Shown: positions 9,429-19,592, counted from the first letter of the stretch. The stretch: DNA of 64,000 nucleotides from Corynebacterium minutissimum (GCF_000988205.1 NZ_LAYQ01000023.1:62001-126000); one strand, 5' to 3'. Program-made: numbers and translations. Notes: a model not told the origin generated them from the sequence alone.

Positions 9429-10618
9429 GTGGTAGCTTCCAACGAATTTAATCCGGCTGACGTCACTAAGGGAGACCAGTTCACCTCCTTCAACGTCGAG
9501 GACTTCCCGGTCCCGCACGGCCGCGACGAGGTCTGGCGTTTCATCTCCTTGCGTAACCTTCGCGGGCTGCACAATGGTGAGTTCGCGCCGGCAACCGCCC
9601 AGAAGATTGACGTGGTGGCCCCGGAGGCGTAACGGCCGAGACCGTGGCGCCTGACGACGACCGCCTCGGCACCGCCGGTGCACCTGCTGACCGCGTTGCA
9701 GCTCAGGCCTGGTGCTCCATGCCGGAGGCGCAGATCGTCAGCGTTGACGCCGATGCACGACTGGATAAGCCGGTGGAGATCACCATCACCGGCGCTGGTG
9801 AGGGCGTGACCTCCTTTGGTGCGACCTCCATCCACGTGGGCAATCACGCGGAGGTCACCATCGTTCTTAAGTACGTCGGTTCCGGTACCCACGCAGACAA
9901 CGTGGAGTTCGTGCTGGGCGACGGCTCCCAGGTCACCGTCGTCGTCGACGCCGACTGGGAAGACGATGCAGTGCACCTGTCCCATCAGATTGCGAAGGTG
10001 GGCAGCGACGCCGTACTGCGCCACAACACCGCCATCTTTGGCGGCGAGATTGTGCGCCTTGTTCCGCGCGTAGTTTTCGATGGCCCCGGTGGCGATGCCG
10101 AGCTGCTCGGCGTCTACTTTGCTGATGCCGGCCAGTACTTCGAGAACCGCCTGCTGGTGGACCACGACGTGCCGAACTGCCGCTCTCGCGTCTTCTACAA
10201 GGGCGCTCTGCAGGGTGCTACTGCTGCGCAGAAGGCCGAGGCCGGCTCCGCCTCCCGCACCCCGGAGGCCCGCACCTGCTGGGTCGGTGACGTGCTCATC
10301 CGCAAGAATGCGAACAACACGGACACCTATGAGACGAACAACAACTTGATCCTCACCGAGGGTGCGCGCGCTGACGCCATCCCGAACCTGGAGATCCAGA
10401 CCGGTGAGATCGTCGGTGCTGGCCACGCCGCAACGGTGGGCCGCTTCGATGACCTTGAGCTGTTCTACCTCATGTCCCGCGGTATTCCTGCCGCCGAGGC
10501 ACGCCGCCTCATCATCCGCGGCTTCTTCTCCGAAGTCATCTCCCGCATCCCGGTCGAGTCCCTGCGCGAGGATCTGGAATCCCGCGTCGTCGACGAGCTC
10601 GCCAAGATCAACGCTTAA
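9429..10618 (+). pseudogene. sufD: SufD, Fe-S assembly subunit, broken by a 1-base deletion
   Basis: SufD pairs with SufB and SufC in the cluster-assembly complex. The read shows a 67-codon ORF from the GTG at 9429 to a stop at 9632, then a second ORF in another frame from about 9644 to 10618 with the SufD C-terminus ([24 protein letters not shown]). At 9626-9627 the sequence has GAGGCG; adding one G restores PEGVTAETVAPDDD and one reading frame of about 396 residues, normal for SufD. Because the SUF system is the only Fe-S pathway known in these bacteria and is essential, the gap is much more likely a base-calling error than a real mutation. Confidence 0.93.
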
Positions 10619-10645
10619 AACTTCCCGAAAGCAGGTACCAACTCA

Positions 10646-11404
10646 ATGTCTACTCTGGAAATCAAGAATCTCCACGCGCAGGTGCTCCCACACGAGGAGG
10701 ACGGTGAGCCCACGCCGATCCTCAAGGGTGTCAACCTCACCATCAATTCCGGTGAGACCCACGCCGTCATGGGCCCCAACGGCTCCGGCAAGTCCACCCT
10801 GTCCTACGTTATCGCCGGTCACCCCAAGTATGAGGTGACCGAGGGCGAGGTGCTTCTCGACGGCGAGAACATCCTCGAGATGGAAGTCGACGAGCGCGCC
10901 CGCGCTGGTCTTTTCCTGGCCATGCAGTACCCGACTGAGGTGCCGGGCGTGAAGATGTCGCAGTTCATGCGCTCCGCCGTGACCGCTATCCGTGGCGAGG
11001 CTCCGAAGCTGCGCGAGTGGAACAAGGAGCTCACCGAGGCCCGCGAGAAGCTGGCCATCGATAAGTCCTTTGCACACCGCTCCGTGAACGAGGGCTTCTC
11101 CGGTGGTGAGAAGAAGCGCCACGAGGTCATGCAGCTCGACATCCTCAAACCGAAGTTCGCCGTCATGGACGAGACCGACTCCGGCCTGGACGTCGACGCC
11201 CTGCGCGTCGTCTCCGATGGCATCAACAGCTATCAGGAGGAGACCAACGGCGGCATCCTCCTCATCACGCACTACAAGCGCATCCTCAACTACGTTGTCC
11301 CGGACTTCGTTCACGTCTTCGCCGACGGACAGATCATCAAGACCGGCGGCGCCGAGCTGGCTGACCAGCTTGAGGCAGACGGCTACGAGCAGTTCCTCAA
11401 GTAG
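10646..11404 (+). CDS. sufC: SufC, ABC-type ATPase of the Fe-S assembly complex
   Basis: Cytoplasmic ATPase that drives conformational change in SufBCD. It has 252 residues, with Walker A GPNGSGKST (43-51), signature SGGEK (152-156), Walker B and following loop MDETDSGLD (174-182), and a late ITHYKRIL histidine region typical of SufC. The ATG at 10646 follows the sufD stop by 27 bases. It resembles transporter ATPases but has no membrane partner, which with the suf context settles the call. Confidence 0.97.
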   Translation: MSTLEIKNLHAQVLPHEEDGEPTPILKGVNLTINSGETHAVMGPNGSGKSTLSYVIAGHPKYEVTEGEVLLDGENILEMEVDERARAGLFLAMQYPTEVPGVKMSQFMRSAVTAIRGEAPKLREWNKELTEAREKLAIDKSFAHRSVNEGFSGGEKKRHEVMQLDILKPKFAVMDETDSGLDVDALRVVSDGINSYQEETNGGILLITHYKRILNYVVPDFVHVFADGQIIKTGGAELADQLEADGYEQFLK

Positions 11405-11426
11405 GCTGTACCGCCGACCCCGGTAA

Positions 11427-13177
<1,751 letters not shown>

Positions 13178-13606
13178 ATGGCTGATAACACTGAAACCAC
13201 CGGTGGCAGCACCGATCCTTACCAGGACCAGAATGCCTCCTTCGATGGCGCTGCTGTCAAGCCTGAACAGACCGAAGAGCAGATTGCGAAGACCTTCGAT
13301 ATCACCGAGTACCTTCGTGATGTCATCGACCCAGAGCTTGGAATCAACATCGTTGATCTGGGCTTGGTCTATGACGTCTGGCTCGACGATATTGACGGCA
13401 AGAACACCTGCGTCATTAACATGACGCTGACCTCCCCGGCCTGTCCTCTCACCGATGTCATCGGCGAACAGATCGAGGATGTCATCGTAGGCAACAAGCT
13501 CGCCGAGGCAGTCCAGCTCAACTGGGTCTGGATGCCGCCGTGGGGCCCGAACATGATTACCGAAGAGGGCCGCGAGATGCTCCAGGCCCTCGGCTTCGCC
13601 GTCTAG
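13178..13606 (+). CDS. sufT: SufT, MIP18/DUF59-family Fe-S maturation factor
   Basis: Small DUF59-family protein, 142 residues, last gene of the suf cluster. The core has VIDPELGINIVDLGLVYDV and TSPACPLTD, where the cysteine is the conserved residue of the family. A polar N-terminal tail of about 40 residues precedes the domain. Its ATG is the base after the sufU stop, so it is coupled. In related bacteria SufT helps deliver clusters to target enzymes; here that role is inferred from family and operon. Confidence 0.93.
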   Translation: MADNTETTGGSTDPYQDQNASFDGAAVKPEQTEEQIAKTFDITEYLRDVIDPELGINIVDLGLVYDVWLDDIDGKNTCVINMTLTSPACPLTDVIGEQIEDVIVGNKLAEAVQLNWVWMPPWGPNMITEEGREMLQALGFAV

Positions 13607-13631
13607 CGTCCGCGAGGCGTTACGGCTAATC

Positions 13632-13688
13632 CCACCGCCGGTTCGACAATGCGCATCATCATTGCGCGTAATCGAGCCGGCGGTGTGG
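13632..13688. repeat. Imperfect hairpin after sufT, likely terminator
   Basis: CCACCGCCGGTTCGA (13632-13646) pairs with TCGAGCCGGCGGTGTGG (13672-13688), with an inner pairing of GCGCA and TGCGC. It starts 25 bases after the sufT stop. There is no U-tract, so it may end transcription weakly or protect the mRNA 3' end. Confidence 0.5.
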
Positions 13689-13747
13689 TGCATTTCTGGG
13701 AACAGCCCCGGTTTGTGGCACCGCGGTCGCTTCAACCAATTGCAAAG

Positions 13748-13844
13748 CCCCAGACCTGGAACCCGAAACTCGCAGGTCGGCGTCGCCCAGCGCTTGCCGA
13801 CGCCCCCACCGACCACTTTGAGATTTCGGGATCCAGGTCTGGGG
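13748..13844. repeat. 97-base extended palindrome between sufT and the ABC-F gene
   Basis: The outer arms are CCCCAGACCTGGAACCCGAAACTC (from 13748) and its near-perfect inverted copy GAGATTTCGGGATCCAGGTCTGGGG (13820-13844). Inside, GGTCGG pairs with CCGACC and GGCGTCG with CGACGCC around a loop CCCAGCGCTTGC, so nearly the whole element folds into one rod. It may be a palindromic repeat element, a small miniature transposon or a structured RNA. No second copy was noticed in the window. With the hairpin at 13632-13688 it accounts for most of the 328-base gap before the ABC-F gene; nothing coding was seen there. Confidence 0.6.
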
Positions 13845-13934
13845 ATATACGTGTTGACGGTGGCTTGAGCGCGGTCTTCGGTCTTCGCACTGTCGGTTCG
13901 GGTTTAACTACCCTGGTTGCTAGACTGTTTCGAC

Positions 13935-15566
13935 GTGATTGTGACCAATGATTTCGAGGTGCGCGTGGGCGCACGCACGCTTCTCGACGCCCCCGGCCAG
14001 CACCTTCGCGTGCAGCCGGGGGATCGCATCGGCCTGGTCGGGCGCAACGGCGCGGGCAAGACGACCACCATGCGCATCCTGGCGGGGGAGACCGAGCCCT
14101 ATGGCGGCTCGGTAACGCGCTCAGGTCCGATTGGTTACCTGCCGCAGGATTCCCGCGAAGGCAATATTGAGCAGACTGCGCGTGAGCGCGTGCTCTCTGC
14201 GCGCGGTTTGGATGAGATCAAGCGCCGCATGGCCAAGCAACAAGAGTTGATGGAAACCGCTACGGACGATAAATTCCGCGACAGGGCCATTCGTAAGTTC
14301 TCCCGCCTGGAAGAGGAATACCACACCTTAGGTGGCTATGAGGCGGACTCCGAATGCGCGCAGATCTGCGACAACTTGGGCCTGCCGCAGCGTGTGCTCG
14401 ACCAGCAGCTCAAGACGCTGTCCGGCGGTCAGCGCCGCCGCGTGGAGCTGGCGCAGATTCTTTTCGCGGCGTCGGCAGGCTCCGGCAAGTCTCAGACCAC
14501 ATTGCTTCTCGACGAGCCCACGAACCACCTCGACGCGGACTCGATTACCTGGCTGCGCGGCTTCCTGTCCAAGCATGAGGGTGGCCTCGTGATGATTTCG
14601 CACGACGTCGATCTGCTCGAGGCCGTGTGCAACAAGGTTTGGTTCCTCGATGCCGTTCGCGCCGAAGCAGACGTCTACAACATGGGCTTTAAGAAGTACC
14701 TCGCCGCCCGCGCCACCGATGAAGCTCGTCGCCGCCGCGAGCGCGCCAACGCGGAGAAGAAGGCCGCAGCCCTGCACAAGCAAGCCGCCAAGTTGGGAGC
14801 GAAGGCCACGAAGGCCGCCGCCGCCAAGCAGATGCTGCACCGTGCAGAGCGCATGATGAACGAGCTCGATGATGTCCGCGTGGCCGACAAGGTGGCCAAC
14901 ATCAAGTTCCCAGAACCGGCTCCGTGCGGAAAGACCCCGATGAACGCCAAGGGCCTGACCAAAATGTATGGCTCGCTGGAGGTCTTCGCTGGCGTCGATT
15001 TGGCCATCGACAAGGGGTCCCGCGTGGTCGTGCTGGGCTACAACGGTGCCGGCAAGACGACCCTGCTCAAGCTGCTGGCGGGCGTGGAACGCACCGACGG
15101 CGAAGGCGGAATCGTTTCCGGCCATGGACTGCGCATCGGATACTTTGCCCAGGAACACGACAACATCGATCCAGACAAGACCGTGTGGGAAAACACGATT
15201 GAGGCATGCCCTGACGCTGGCCAGCAGGATTTGCGCGGTCTGCTGGGCGCCTTCATGTTCTCCGGTGACAAGTTGGAACAGCCTGCCGGAACGCTCTCCG
15301 GTGGTGAGAAAACCCGACTGTCGCTGGCAACGCTGGTGTCCTCACGCGCCAACGTGCTGCTTCTCGACGAGCCCACAAACAACCTAGACCCACAGTCCCG
15401 CGAGCAGGTGCTCGATGCCCTAGGCACCTACACCGGTGCCGTGGTCTTGGTTACTCACGACCCAGGTGCGGTTAAGGCACTCAAGCCGGAGCGCGTCATC
15501 ATCATGCCTGATGGCGATGAGGATTTGTGGAACGACGAGTACATGGAAATCGTGGAATTGGCCTAA
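13935..15566 (+). CDS. ABC-F family ATPase
   Basis: Soluble protein with two ATP-binding cassettes and no membrane segment, 543 residues from the GTG at 13935. First Walker A GRNGAGKTT (36-44); first signature LSGGQRRRVEL; the second cassette has GYNGAGKTT and LSGGEKTRLSL. The linker between them is rich in Arg, Lys and Ala (DEARRRRERANAEKKAAALHKQAAK), the charged linker that reaches into the ribosomal E site in ABC-F factors. TAGACT lies 8 bases before the GTG, so it is probably leaderless, and this start is preferred over the upstream TTG. ABC-F members act in translation or antibiotic protection; which one cannot be told from sequence. Confidence 0.9.
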   Translation: MIVTNDFEVRVGARTLLDAPGQHLRVQPGDRIGLVGRNGAGKTTTMRILAGETEPYGGSVTRSGPIGYLPQDSREGNIEQTARERVLSARGLDEIKRRMAKQQELMETATDDKFRDRAIRKFSRLEEEYHTLGGYEADSECAQICDNLGLPQRVLDQQLKTLSGGQRRRVELAQILFAASAGSGKSQTTLLLDEPTNHLDADSITWLRGFLSKHEGGLVMISHDVDLLEAVCNKVWFLDAVRAEADVYNMGFKKYLAARATDEARRRRERANAEKKAAALHKQAAKLGAKATKAAAAKQMLHRAERMMNELDDVRVADKVANIKFPEPAPCGKTPMNAKGLTKMYGSLEVFAGVDLAIDKGSRVVVLGYNGAGKTTLLKLLAGVERTDGEGGIVSGHGLRIGYFAQEHDNIDPDKTVWENTIEACPDAGQQDLRGLLGAFMFSGDKLEQPAGTLSGGEKTRLSLATLVSSRANVLLLDEPTNNLDPQSREQVLDALGTYTGAVVLVTHDPGAVKALKPERVIIMPDGDEDLWNDEYMEIVELA

Positions 15567-15579
15567 TAGACTTTCGGGC

Positions 15580-16542
15580 ATGACCGCCCAGCCTGTTCTC
15601 CTTGATTGCGACCCCGGTATCGACGATGCCCTAGCGTTGATCTACCTCGCCGCACTTCACCGCGCCGGAGAGATCGCACTAGTCGGTGTAACCACTACCG
15701 CCGGAAACGTCGGAATTGAACAGACCACCCGCAATGCCGCCTATATCCTGCAACTGTGTGGCCTGGATGAGGTACTTGTCGCTGCGGGGCTTCCGAAGCC
15801 CAGCCAGGTGGAACTCGTGACCACCCCGGAAACCCACGGCCCCAGCGGCCTTGGGTACTTGAGCGTGCCGGAGGAGCATACTCCTGCGGAGAATCTTGAG
15901 TGGACCAGCATCTGGACCGAAGCTGCGGGCCGCAACGCGCAGCTCATCGTGACCGGTCCATTGACCAATGCCGCGCACTTTGCTGCGGAGCACGCTGCCG
16001 ACTACGCCTGCTTCTCCGGTGTCACCGTCATGGGTGGTGCTGTGAACTATCCCGGCAACACCACGCCAACGGCGGAGTGGAACTTCTGGGTCGACCCGCA
16101 TGCTGCGCGCGACTTCTTTGAATCCACTTCGAGGCCCATCACGCTGTGCCCACTCAACGTCACTGAGACGATGCTCCTCGGCCCGACGCAGTTGGAACGA
16201 CTGCGTGAAGCGCTCGCGCAGCACCCAGTGGCGGACGTTCTACCGGAGATCATGCGCTTCTACTTCGAGTTCCACGAGGCGCACGGCTCGGGCTATCAGG
16301 CTCAGATACATGATCTGCTCACCTGCATGGTGGCGTTGCAGAAGGTCCCGTTCTTTTCCACCTCGACCACCGTACGGGTAGTCAGTGAACCGGAGTGGTT
16401 GCGCGGAACGAGCGTGGCGGACCTGCGCGGTCACTGGGGTCGGCCCGCTAATGCTGCGTTGGTCACCGCCGTCGATGTTGACAGCGCCCATCGAGAGTTT
16501 CTGCGTGCAGCATTTCTTCTTGGTCTTCCAGTAAACCTATAG
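15580..16542 (+). CDS. Nucleoside hydrolase (IunH/RihA-type)
   Basis: Calcium-dependent nucleoside N-ribohydrolase that splits nucleosides into base and ribose for salvage. The diagnostic DCDPGIDDA is at residues 9-17, and TGPLTNAA plus the later VMGGAVNYPGN segment match the fold. From the ATG at 15580 it is 320 residues, as expected. TAGACT stands 7 bases before the ATG, a leaderless signature, and rules out the longer frame that overlaps the ABC-F gene. The base specificity is not readable. Confidence 0.9.
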   Translation: MTAQPVLLDCDPGIDDALALIYLAALHRAGEIALVGVTTTAGNVGIEQTTRNAAYILQLCGLDEVLVAAGLPKPSQVELVTTPETHGPSGLGYLSVPEEHTPAENLEWTSIWTEAAGRNAQLIVTGPLTNAAHFAAEHAADYACFSGVTVMGGAVNYPGNTTPTAEWNFWVDPHAARDFFESTSRPITLCPLNVTETMLLGPTQLERLREALAQHPVADVLPEIMRFYFEFHEAHGSGYQAQIHDLLTCMVALQKVPFFSTSTTVRVVSEPEWLRGTSVADLRGHWGRPANAALVTAVDVDSAHREFLRAAFLLGLPVNL

Positions 16543-16667
16543 TGCGCTAGAATCGGGACCACAACCACACACCGCTCAAGACTCTTCTCTTGGGTCCTTC
16601 CGCTTCCCACGCACAGGGTCTAGAAGTGGTCAGACCCCGGCGTGCTGCCGCAGGAGAGGAAGAAGTC

Positions 16668-17423
16668 ATGAACACCGCCAATAACCTCGATTCCGTTATT
16701 GAACCGTTGCTCACCGGATTAGTGAGCAAACGACCTGAGGTCCGCGTGGACTGGGCCTATACCGAATTGAAAGAGGGCATTGAGTCCGGTCAGTGGGATG
16801 ACCATCTTGATCAAATTCGTGAACGCCTCAGCGGCTACCTGCGTACAGACAAGGTGTGGACGAAGGCTTTGTCCGCTCGCTTGCTCAACGTGCTCACGGA
16901 GGCAGGACACTTCCACTACGAGGACTACCTCACCTTCCGCGCGTGGTATGTCACGGAGGATGACACACGCGGCATTGTTAAAGACATCGGCCCTATCATG
17001 GCCGTTGGTTACGGCGCTGACTATGTAGAAACCTGTGTTCGCAAGGGGATGATCCCAGCCGTCGAAGGCGCAGCGATCATCTCGTGCCGCCTTCGCGCCC
17101 CCGGAGGAGTGTGGCATGACGATGAGGGTTTGCGGCTTGCGCGCGCTGCCTGCACCACAATTGGCAAAAGCACCTCGGCTCACATCCTCCAAATCTGGAT
17201 CGAAAGGCTAAGCAATACCGTGCTCACCGAAGGCGTGCGCAACAACAACCGCGCCGTCGTGGAAAACTTCGCCCGCTTTCTCAAGGCCACAGCCCACATG
17301 GTCCGCAGTGAACCGGAGAAGTGGGGAATTGATGCCGAACGCGCGGAGCTGGCCTTGCCAATGATTGCGGAGCTTGAGGAGCAACTACGCAACGCTAGCG
17401 ACTACCGAGAAGTATCACCATAA
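16668..17423 (+). CDS. Hypothetical protein, 251 aa
   Basis: I do not recognise this protein. From the ATG at 16668, preceded by a purine-rich AGGAGAGGAAG, it has 251 residues, no signal peptide and no clear membrane segment. It is rich in Glu, Arg and aromatic residues and looks like an all-helical soluble protein; the C-terminal third has the pattern of long amphipathic helices. A TAGAAT box about 115 bases upstream may be its promoter. Its 3' end overlaps the convergent gene at 17402-17986 by 22 bases. Codon use looks like that of its neighbours. Confidence 0.75.
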   Translation: MNTANNLDSVIEPLLTGLVSKRPEVRVDWAYTELKEGIESGQWDDHLDQIRERLSGYLRTDKVWTKALSARLLNVLTEAGHFHYEDYLTFRAWYVTEDDTRGIVKDIGPIMAVGYGADYVETCVRKGMIPAVEGAAIISCRLRAPGGVWHDDEGLRLARAACTTIGKSTSAHILQIWIERLSNTVLTEGVRNNNRAVVENFARFLKATAHMVRSEPEKWGIDAERAELALPMIAELEEQLRNASDYREVSP

Positions 17424-17986
17424 AAGCGCACCTTCGTAACCTCCATCGAGCGAACACGCTGCCAAGGGTAGCGGTCTGGTGATGCTTGGACCGGCTCACT
17501 GAGGTCGAGGAGAGTATCGGTCCCGGCTGGGCCGCCTACTATGAGCTCGTCGTTGCTTAGGATAACCGCTGATTCGAAGGTGCGGTCCGCCTGTGTGGTG
17601 CGGACAAAAGCCATCGGTACCTCAACGAAGATTGTTTTCCCGCGCCGCAAAACCGTGAGGTCTTCGGTGACATAACTGGGGCGAATGCGTTCAGCGGCAA
17701 TCAGGCCCCACACAAAGATGATGGCCCACAGCGACAACAGCAATGCCACAATTCGCAGAACGCCCGCAGGTAAAAGAAGGTGAACAACTACCATTTCAAC
17801 CAGCAATATCGCAGAGATGAAGCCAAGCATGTGGAGCCTTCCAGGAGGGTGGGGAAGTGCCACGGCACCAACTGGAAGCAGTGTTTGTCCTCGCATCCAG
17901 CGCCACAGATCCCGGTAGAGGCCCAATTCATACTTGGCAAGGCGAAATCCAGGGTGCTTTTCTACACATCGCCAGACGCTAGTCAC
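17402..17986 (-). CDS. Hypothetical membrane protein, 194 aa
   Basis: Unrecognised protein with two adjacent hydrophobic segments at about residues 53-72 and 76-98, then a soluble C-terminal half of about 95 residues rich in beta-prone stretches (SYVTEDLTVLRRGKTIFVEVPM). This layout, a two-helix hairpin plus a small beta domain, resembles PH-like bacterial membrane proteins, but that is a guess. Its GTG start overlaps the end of the merR-like gene by 8 bases, so it should be made from the same transcript and under the same regulator. Confidence 0.72.
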   Translation of the reverse strand: MTSVWRCVEKHPGFRLAKYELGLYRDLWRWMRGQTLLPVGAVALPHPPGRLHMLGFISAILLVEMVVVHLLLPAGVLRIVALLLSLWAIIFVWGLIAAERIRPSYVTEDLTVLRRGKTIFVEVPMAFVRTTQADRTFESAVILSNDELIVGGPAGTDTLLDLSEPVQASPDRYPWQRVRSMEVTKVRFYGDTSR

Positions 17987-18668
17987 GTGAGCCTCCAGCC
18001 AAAGCCTCGAGTGCTACACCTTGCGCACCAGTCGTCGGCGCATCAGTCACGGTCAGCGAAGCGTTGCCAGGCAGCAGCGTTGGGTAGATTCCTTGCATCA
18101 ACCCGTGTTCGCTCACGTTGCGCAGCTTCTCGACGATAAGCGCAACCCGACGATCACGCGGGGACAGCGAGCCAAGCTCTCGCCACAAAGTTTCAACTCT
18201 GCGGAGAACTGCACGGCAATCGTCGTCAGCGAGGTTCTTTCGAAGCTGTTCCCAGGTCGCTGATGTAGCGACGCCGGTAAGCGCCATGAGATCCCAGGAG
18301 TCCAATTCCAGCTGAAGCATTGCTGGGTCTTCGATAACTTCGCTCAAGGACTCTCGAATATCGTTGGGGGTTCCATGAGGTGCTGCGGCCAAAGCACGCA
18401 GCTTCTCACGTTGTCGCTGCAGACGCGCGATTCTTTCGTCCACGATGGCGAACGAGCGCTCGATAGCATCGGGAAAGGAGACATCAGCGACGGCAACGCC
18501 GGCGTCGATCAGCGCTCGCGCATGGACAACTGCGGCGAGATCAGAGATCGAGTAATCGCGATAGTTTCCACTGGTGCGGGCTGGTTCGGGAACCGCACCC
18601 GTCTCGTGCAAATGACGCACGGATCGCACTGAGCAACCAGCGACCGCGGCAACGTCGGAAATCTTCAT
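17979..18668 (-). CDS. MerR-family transcriptional regulator
   Basis: DNA-binding regulator of 229 residues. The N-terminal winged helix-turn-helix (KISDVAAVAGCSVRSVRHLHETGAVPEPAR) is a clear MerR domain, followed by the YRDYSISDLAAVVHARALIDAG helix and the long dimerisation helix with RIARLQRQREKLRALAA. The C-terminal half of about 130 residues is helical and probably binds an effector, which is unknown; no metal-binding cysteine cluster is seen. The ATG lies 6 bases after the -10 box, giving a leaderless message. The operator at 18683-18701 sits in its own promoter, so it is autoregulated. It overlaps a membrane protein gene that may be its target. Confidence 0.88.
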   Translation of the reverse strand: MKISDVAAVAGCSVRSVRHLHETGAVPEPARTSGNYRDYSISDLAAVVHARALIDAGVAVADVSFPDAIERSFAIVDERIARLQRQREKLRALAAAPHGTPNDIRESLSEVIEDPAMLQLELDSWDLMALTGVATSATWEQLRKNLADDDCRAVLRRVETLWRELGSLSPRDRRVALIVEKLRNVSEHGLMQGIYPTLLPGNASLTVTDAPTTGAQGVALEALAGGSRD

Positions 18669-18674
18669 AGGACC

Positions 18675-18705
18675 AAACTAAACCCTCACATTGTGTGAGG
18701 GTCAA
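18675..18705 (-). promoter_or_regulatory. MerR-type promoter with 19-bp spacer and palindromic operator
   Basis: On the minus strand, TTGACC (18705-18700) and TAGTTT (18680-18675) are separated by exactly 19 bases. The spacer holds most of the perfect inverted repeat CCCTCACA-TTG-TGTGAGGG (18683-18701). An overlong 19-base spacer with a central palindrome is the hallmark of promoters that MerR proteins untwist to activate. The regulator's ATG begins 6 bases after the -10 hexamer. Confidence 0.8.
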
Positions 18706-18762
18706 GCGGTCAGTGGAGTGAACTAGTTGAAGGGGGCGTCATTCTTCATTGATCAACAACAT

Positions 18763-18788
18763 TGAGAATCATTACCCCCGCGTGGGGG
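18763..18788. promoter_or_regulatory. Zur/Fur-like box and adjacent G/C hairpin upstream of lipoprotein
   Basis: TGAGAATCATTACCC (18763-18777) matches about 11 of 15 positions of the TGAAAATCATTTTCA-type sites bound by Fur-family zinc repressors. It overlaps a perfect CCCCC-GCGT-GGGGG hairpin (18775-18788). Both lie about 95-115 bases before the lipoprotein ATG. The match is imperfect and the role is inference. Confidence 0.3.
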
Positions 18789-18879
18789 AGCATGTCTGCG
18801 CCCCGCTAAACGAACCTTCACTAGTGTTTGTGTTATCTGCGTCACGCATGAGTGGCCAAACTCAAAGAAGGGAAAGCCA

Positions 18880-19479
18880 ATGAAAGTAGCTAAGTCTATT
18901 ACGTCTCTTGTAGCGGCTATCGCGTTGACAACGCTCGCCGCGTGTTCACAATCTGACAGTGACGTCAGCGAGAAATCAGCAGTTGATACCACCCAAGCTG
19001 CAGCTGGAGGTGAGCAAACTTCCGAAGACACCAACGTAGATTCCGCCGCAACCTCAGAGTCTGCCGATAGCACTGACTCCGACGCAGAGTCCACTGCAGG
19101 ATCAGACGATCAGGCCGGCTCAACAGGCGGCAGCTATGAAGCCACGGTCGATGGAAAGGCGATCGAGGTTGAAAACGAAACTATCCTTTGCCAGGAGGCA
19201 GCTGGTTCGATGAACCTGACCGTAGCACCCGAAGGGGCTGGTACAGCCAGCATTACCGCCGTGCTTAGTACTGATGAAAACCTAACGGTCAAGGCTCTCG
19301 GAATGGTAGATGGGGAGGGGAACACGCTGGCATACGCCGAGAGCAGCCCGATGGGTTCCGCCACGGCATCGAAGGAAGGCGACACCTACACGATGTCGGG
19401 TGAAGGCCTTTTGTCTAATGGAAGTAATCCAACCACCGGGGAAACGAAGCCATTCGAAGTGAAGATTACCTGCAGCTAA
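18880..19479 (+). CDS. LpqH-like (19-kDa family) lipoprotein
   Basis: Secreted lipoprotein of 199 residues. A short signal peptide ends in the lipobox LAAC (19-22), with C22 the lipidated residue. A Ser/Thr/Asp/Glu-rich linker covers about residues 25-85. The folded domain (about 90-199) follows the mycobacterial LpqH pattern: a VDGKAIEVEN strand, a cysteine in TILCQEAAG, the SATASKEGDTYTMSGEG segment and a final PFEVKITCS. The two domain cysteines should form the family disulfide. LpqH proteins sit on the outer face of the membrane; exact function is unsettled. The ATG has GAAGGGAAAG upstream. Confidence 0.82.
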   Translation: MKVAKSITSLVAAIALTTLAACSQSDSDVSEKSAVDTTQAAAGGEQTSEDTNVDSAATSESADSTDSDAESTAGSDDQAGSTGGSYEATVDGKAIEVENETILCQEAAGSMNLTVAPEGAGTASITAVLSTDENLTVKALGMVDGEGNTLAYAESSPMGSATASKEGDTYTMSGEGLLSNGSNPTTGETKPFEVKITCS

Positions 19480-19504
19480 TCGCGGTCAATCGTGGTGAAT
19501 CGAC

Positions 19505-19547
19505 AACAAGTGCTGACCCAGAGGTGTACAGAGGCCAGCACTTGTTT
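19505..19547 (+). terminator. Terminator hairpin after the lipoprotein gene
   Basis: AACAAGTGCTGACC (19505-19518) pairs with GGCCAGCACTTGTT (19533-19546) with one mismatch around a 14-base loop, followed by TTGTT. It lies between the convergent lipoprotein and UPF0210 genes and could serve both strands. Confidence 0.65.
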
Positions 19548-19592
19548 GTTCACGTGATTATTGGGAAGGCGATGCAGACTTTCGTGCGCTGA

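Noticed and set aside
9429..10618. Programmed ribosomal frameshift in sufD
   Set aside because: No slippery heptamer at the break, and seven other genes show the same kind of loss.
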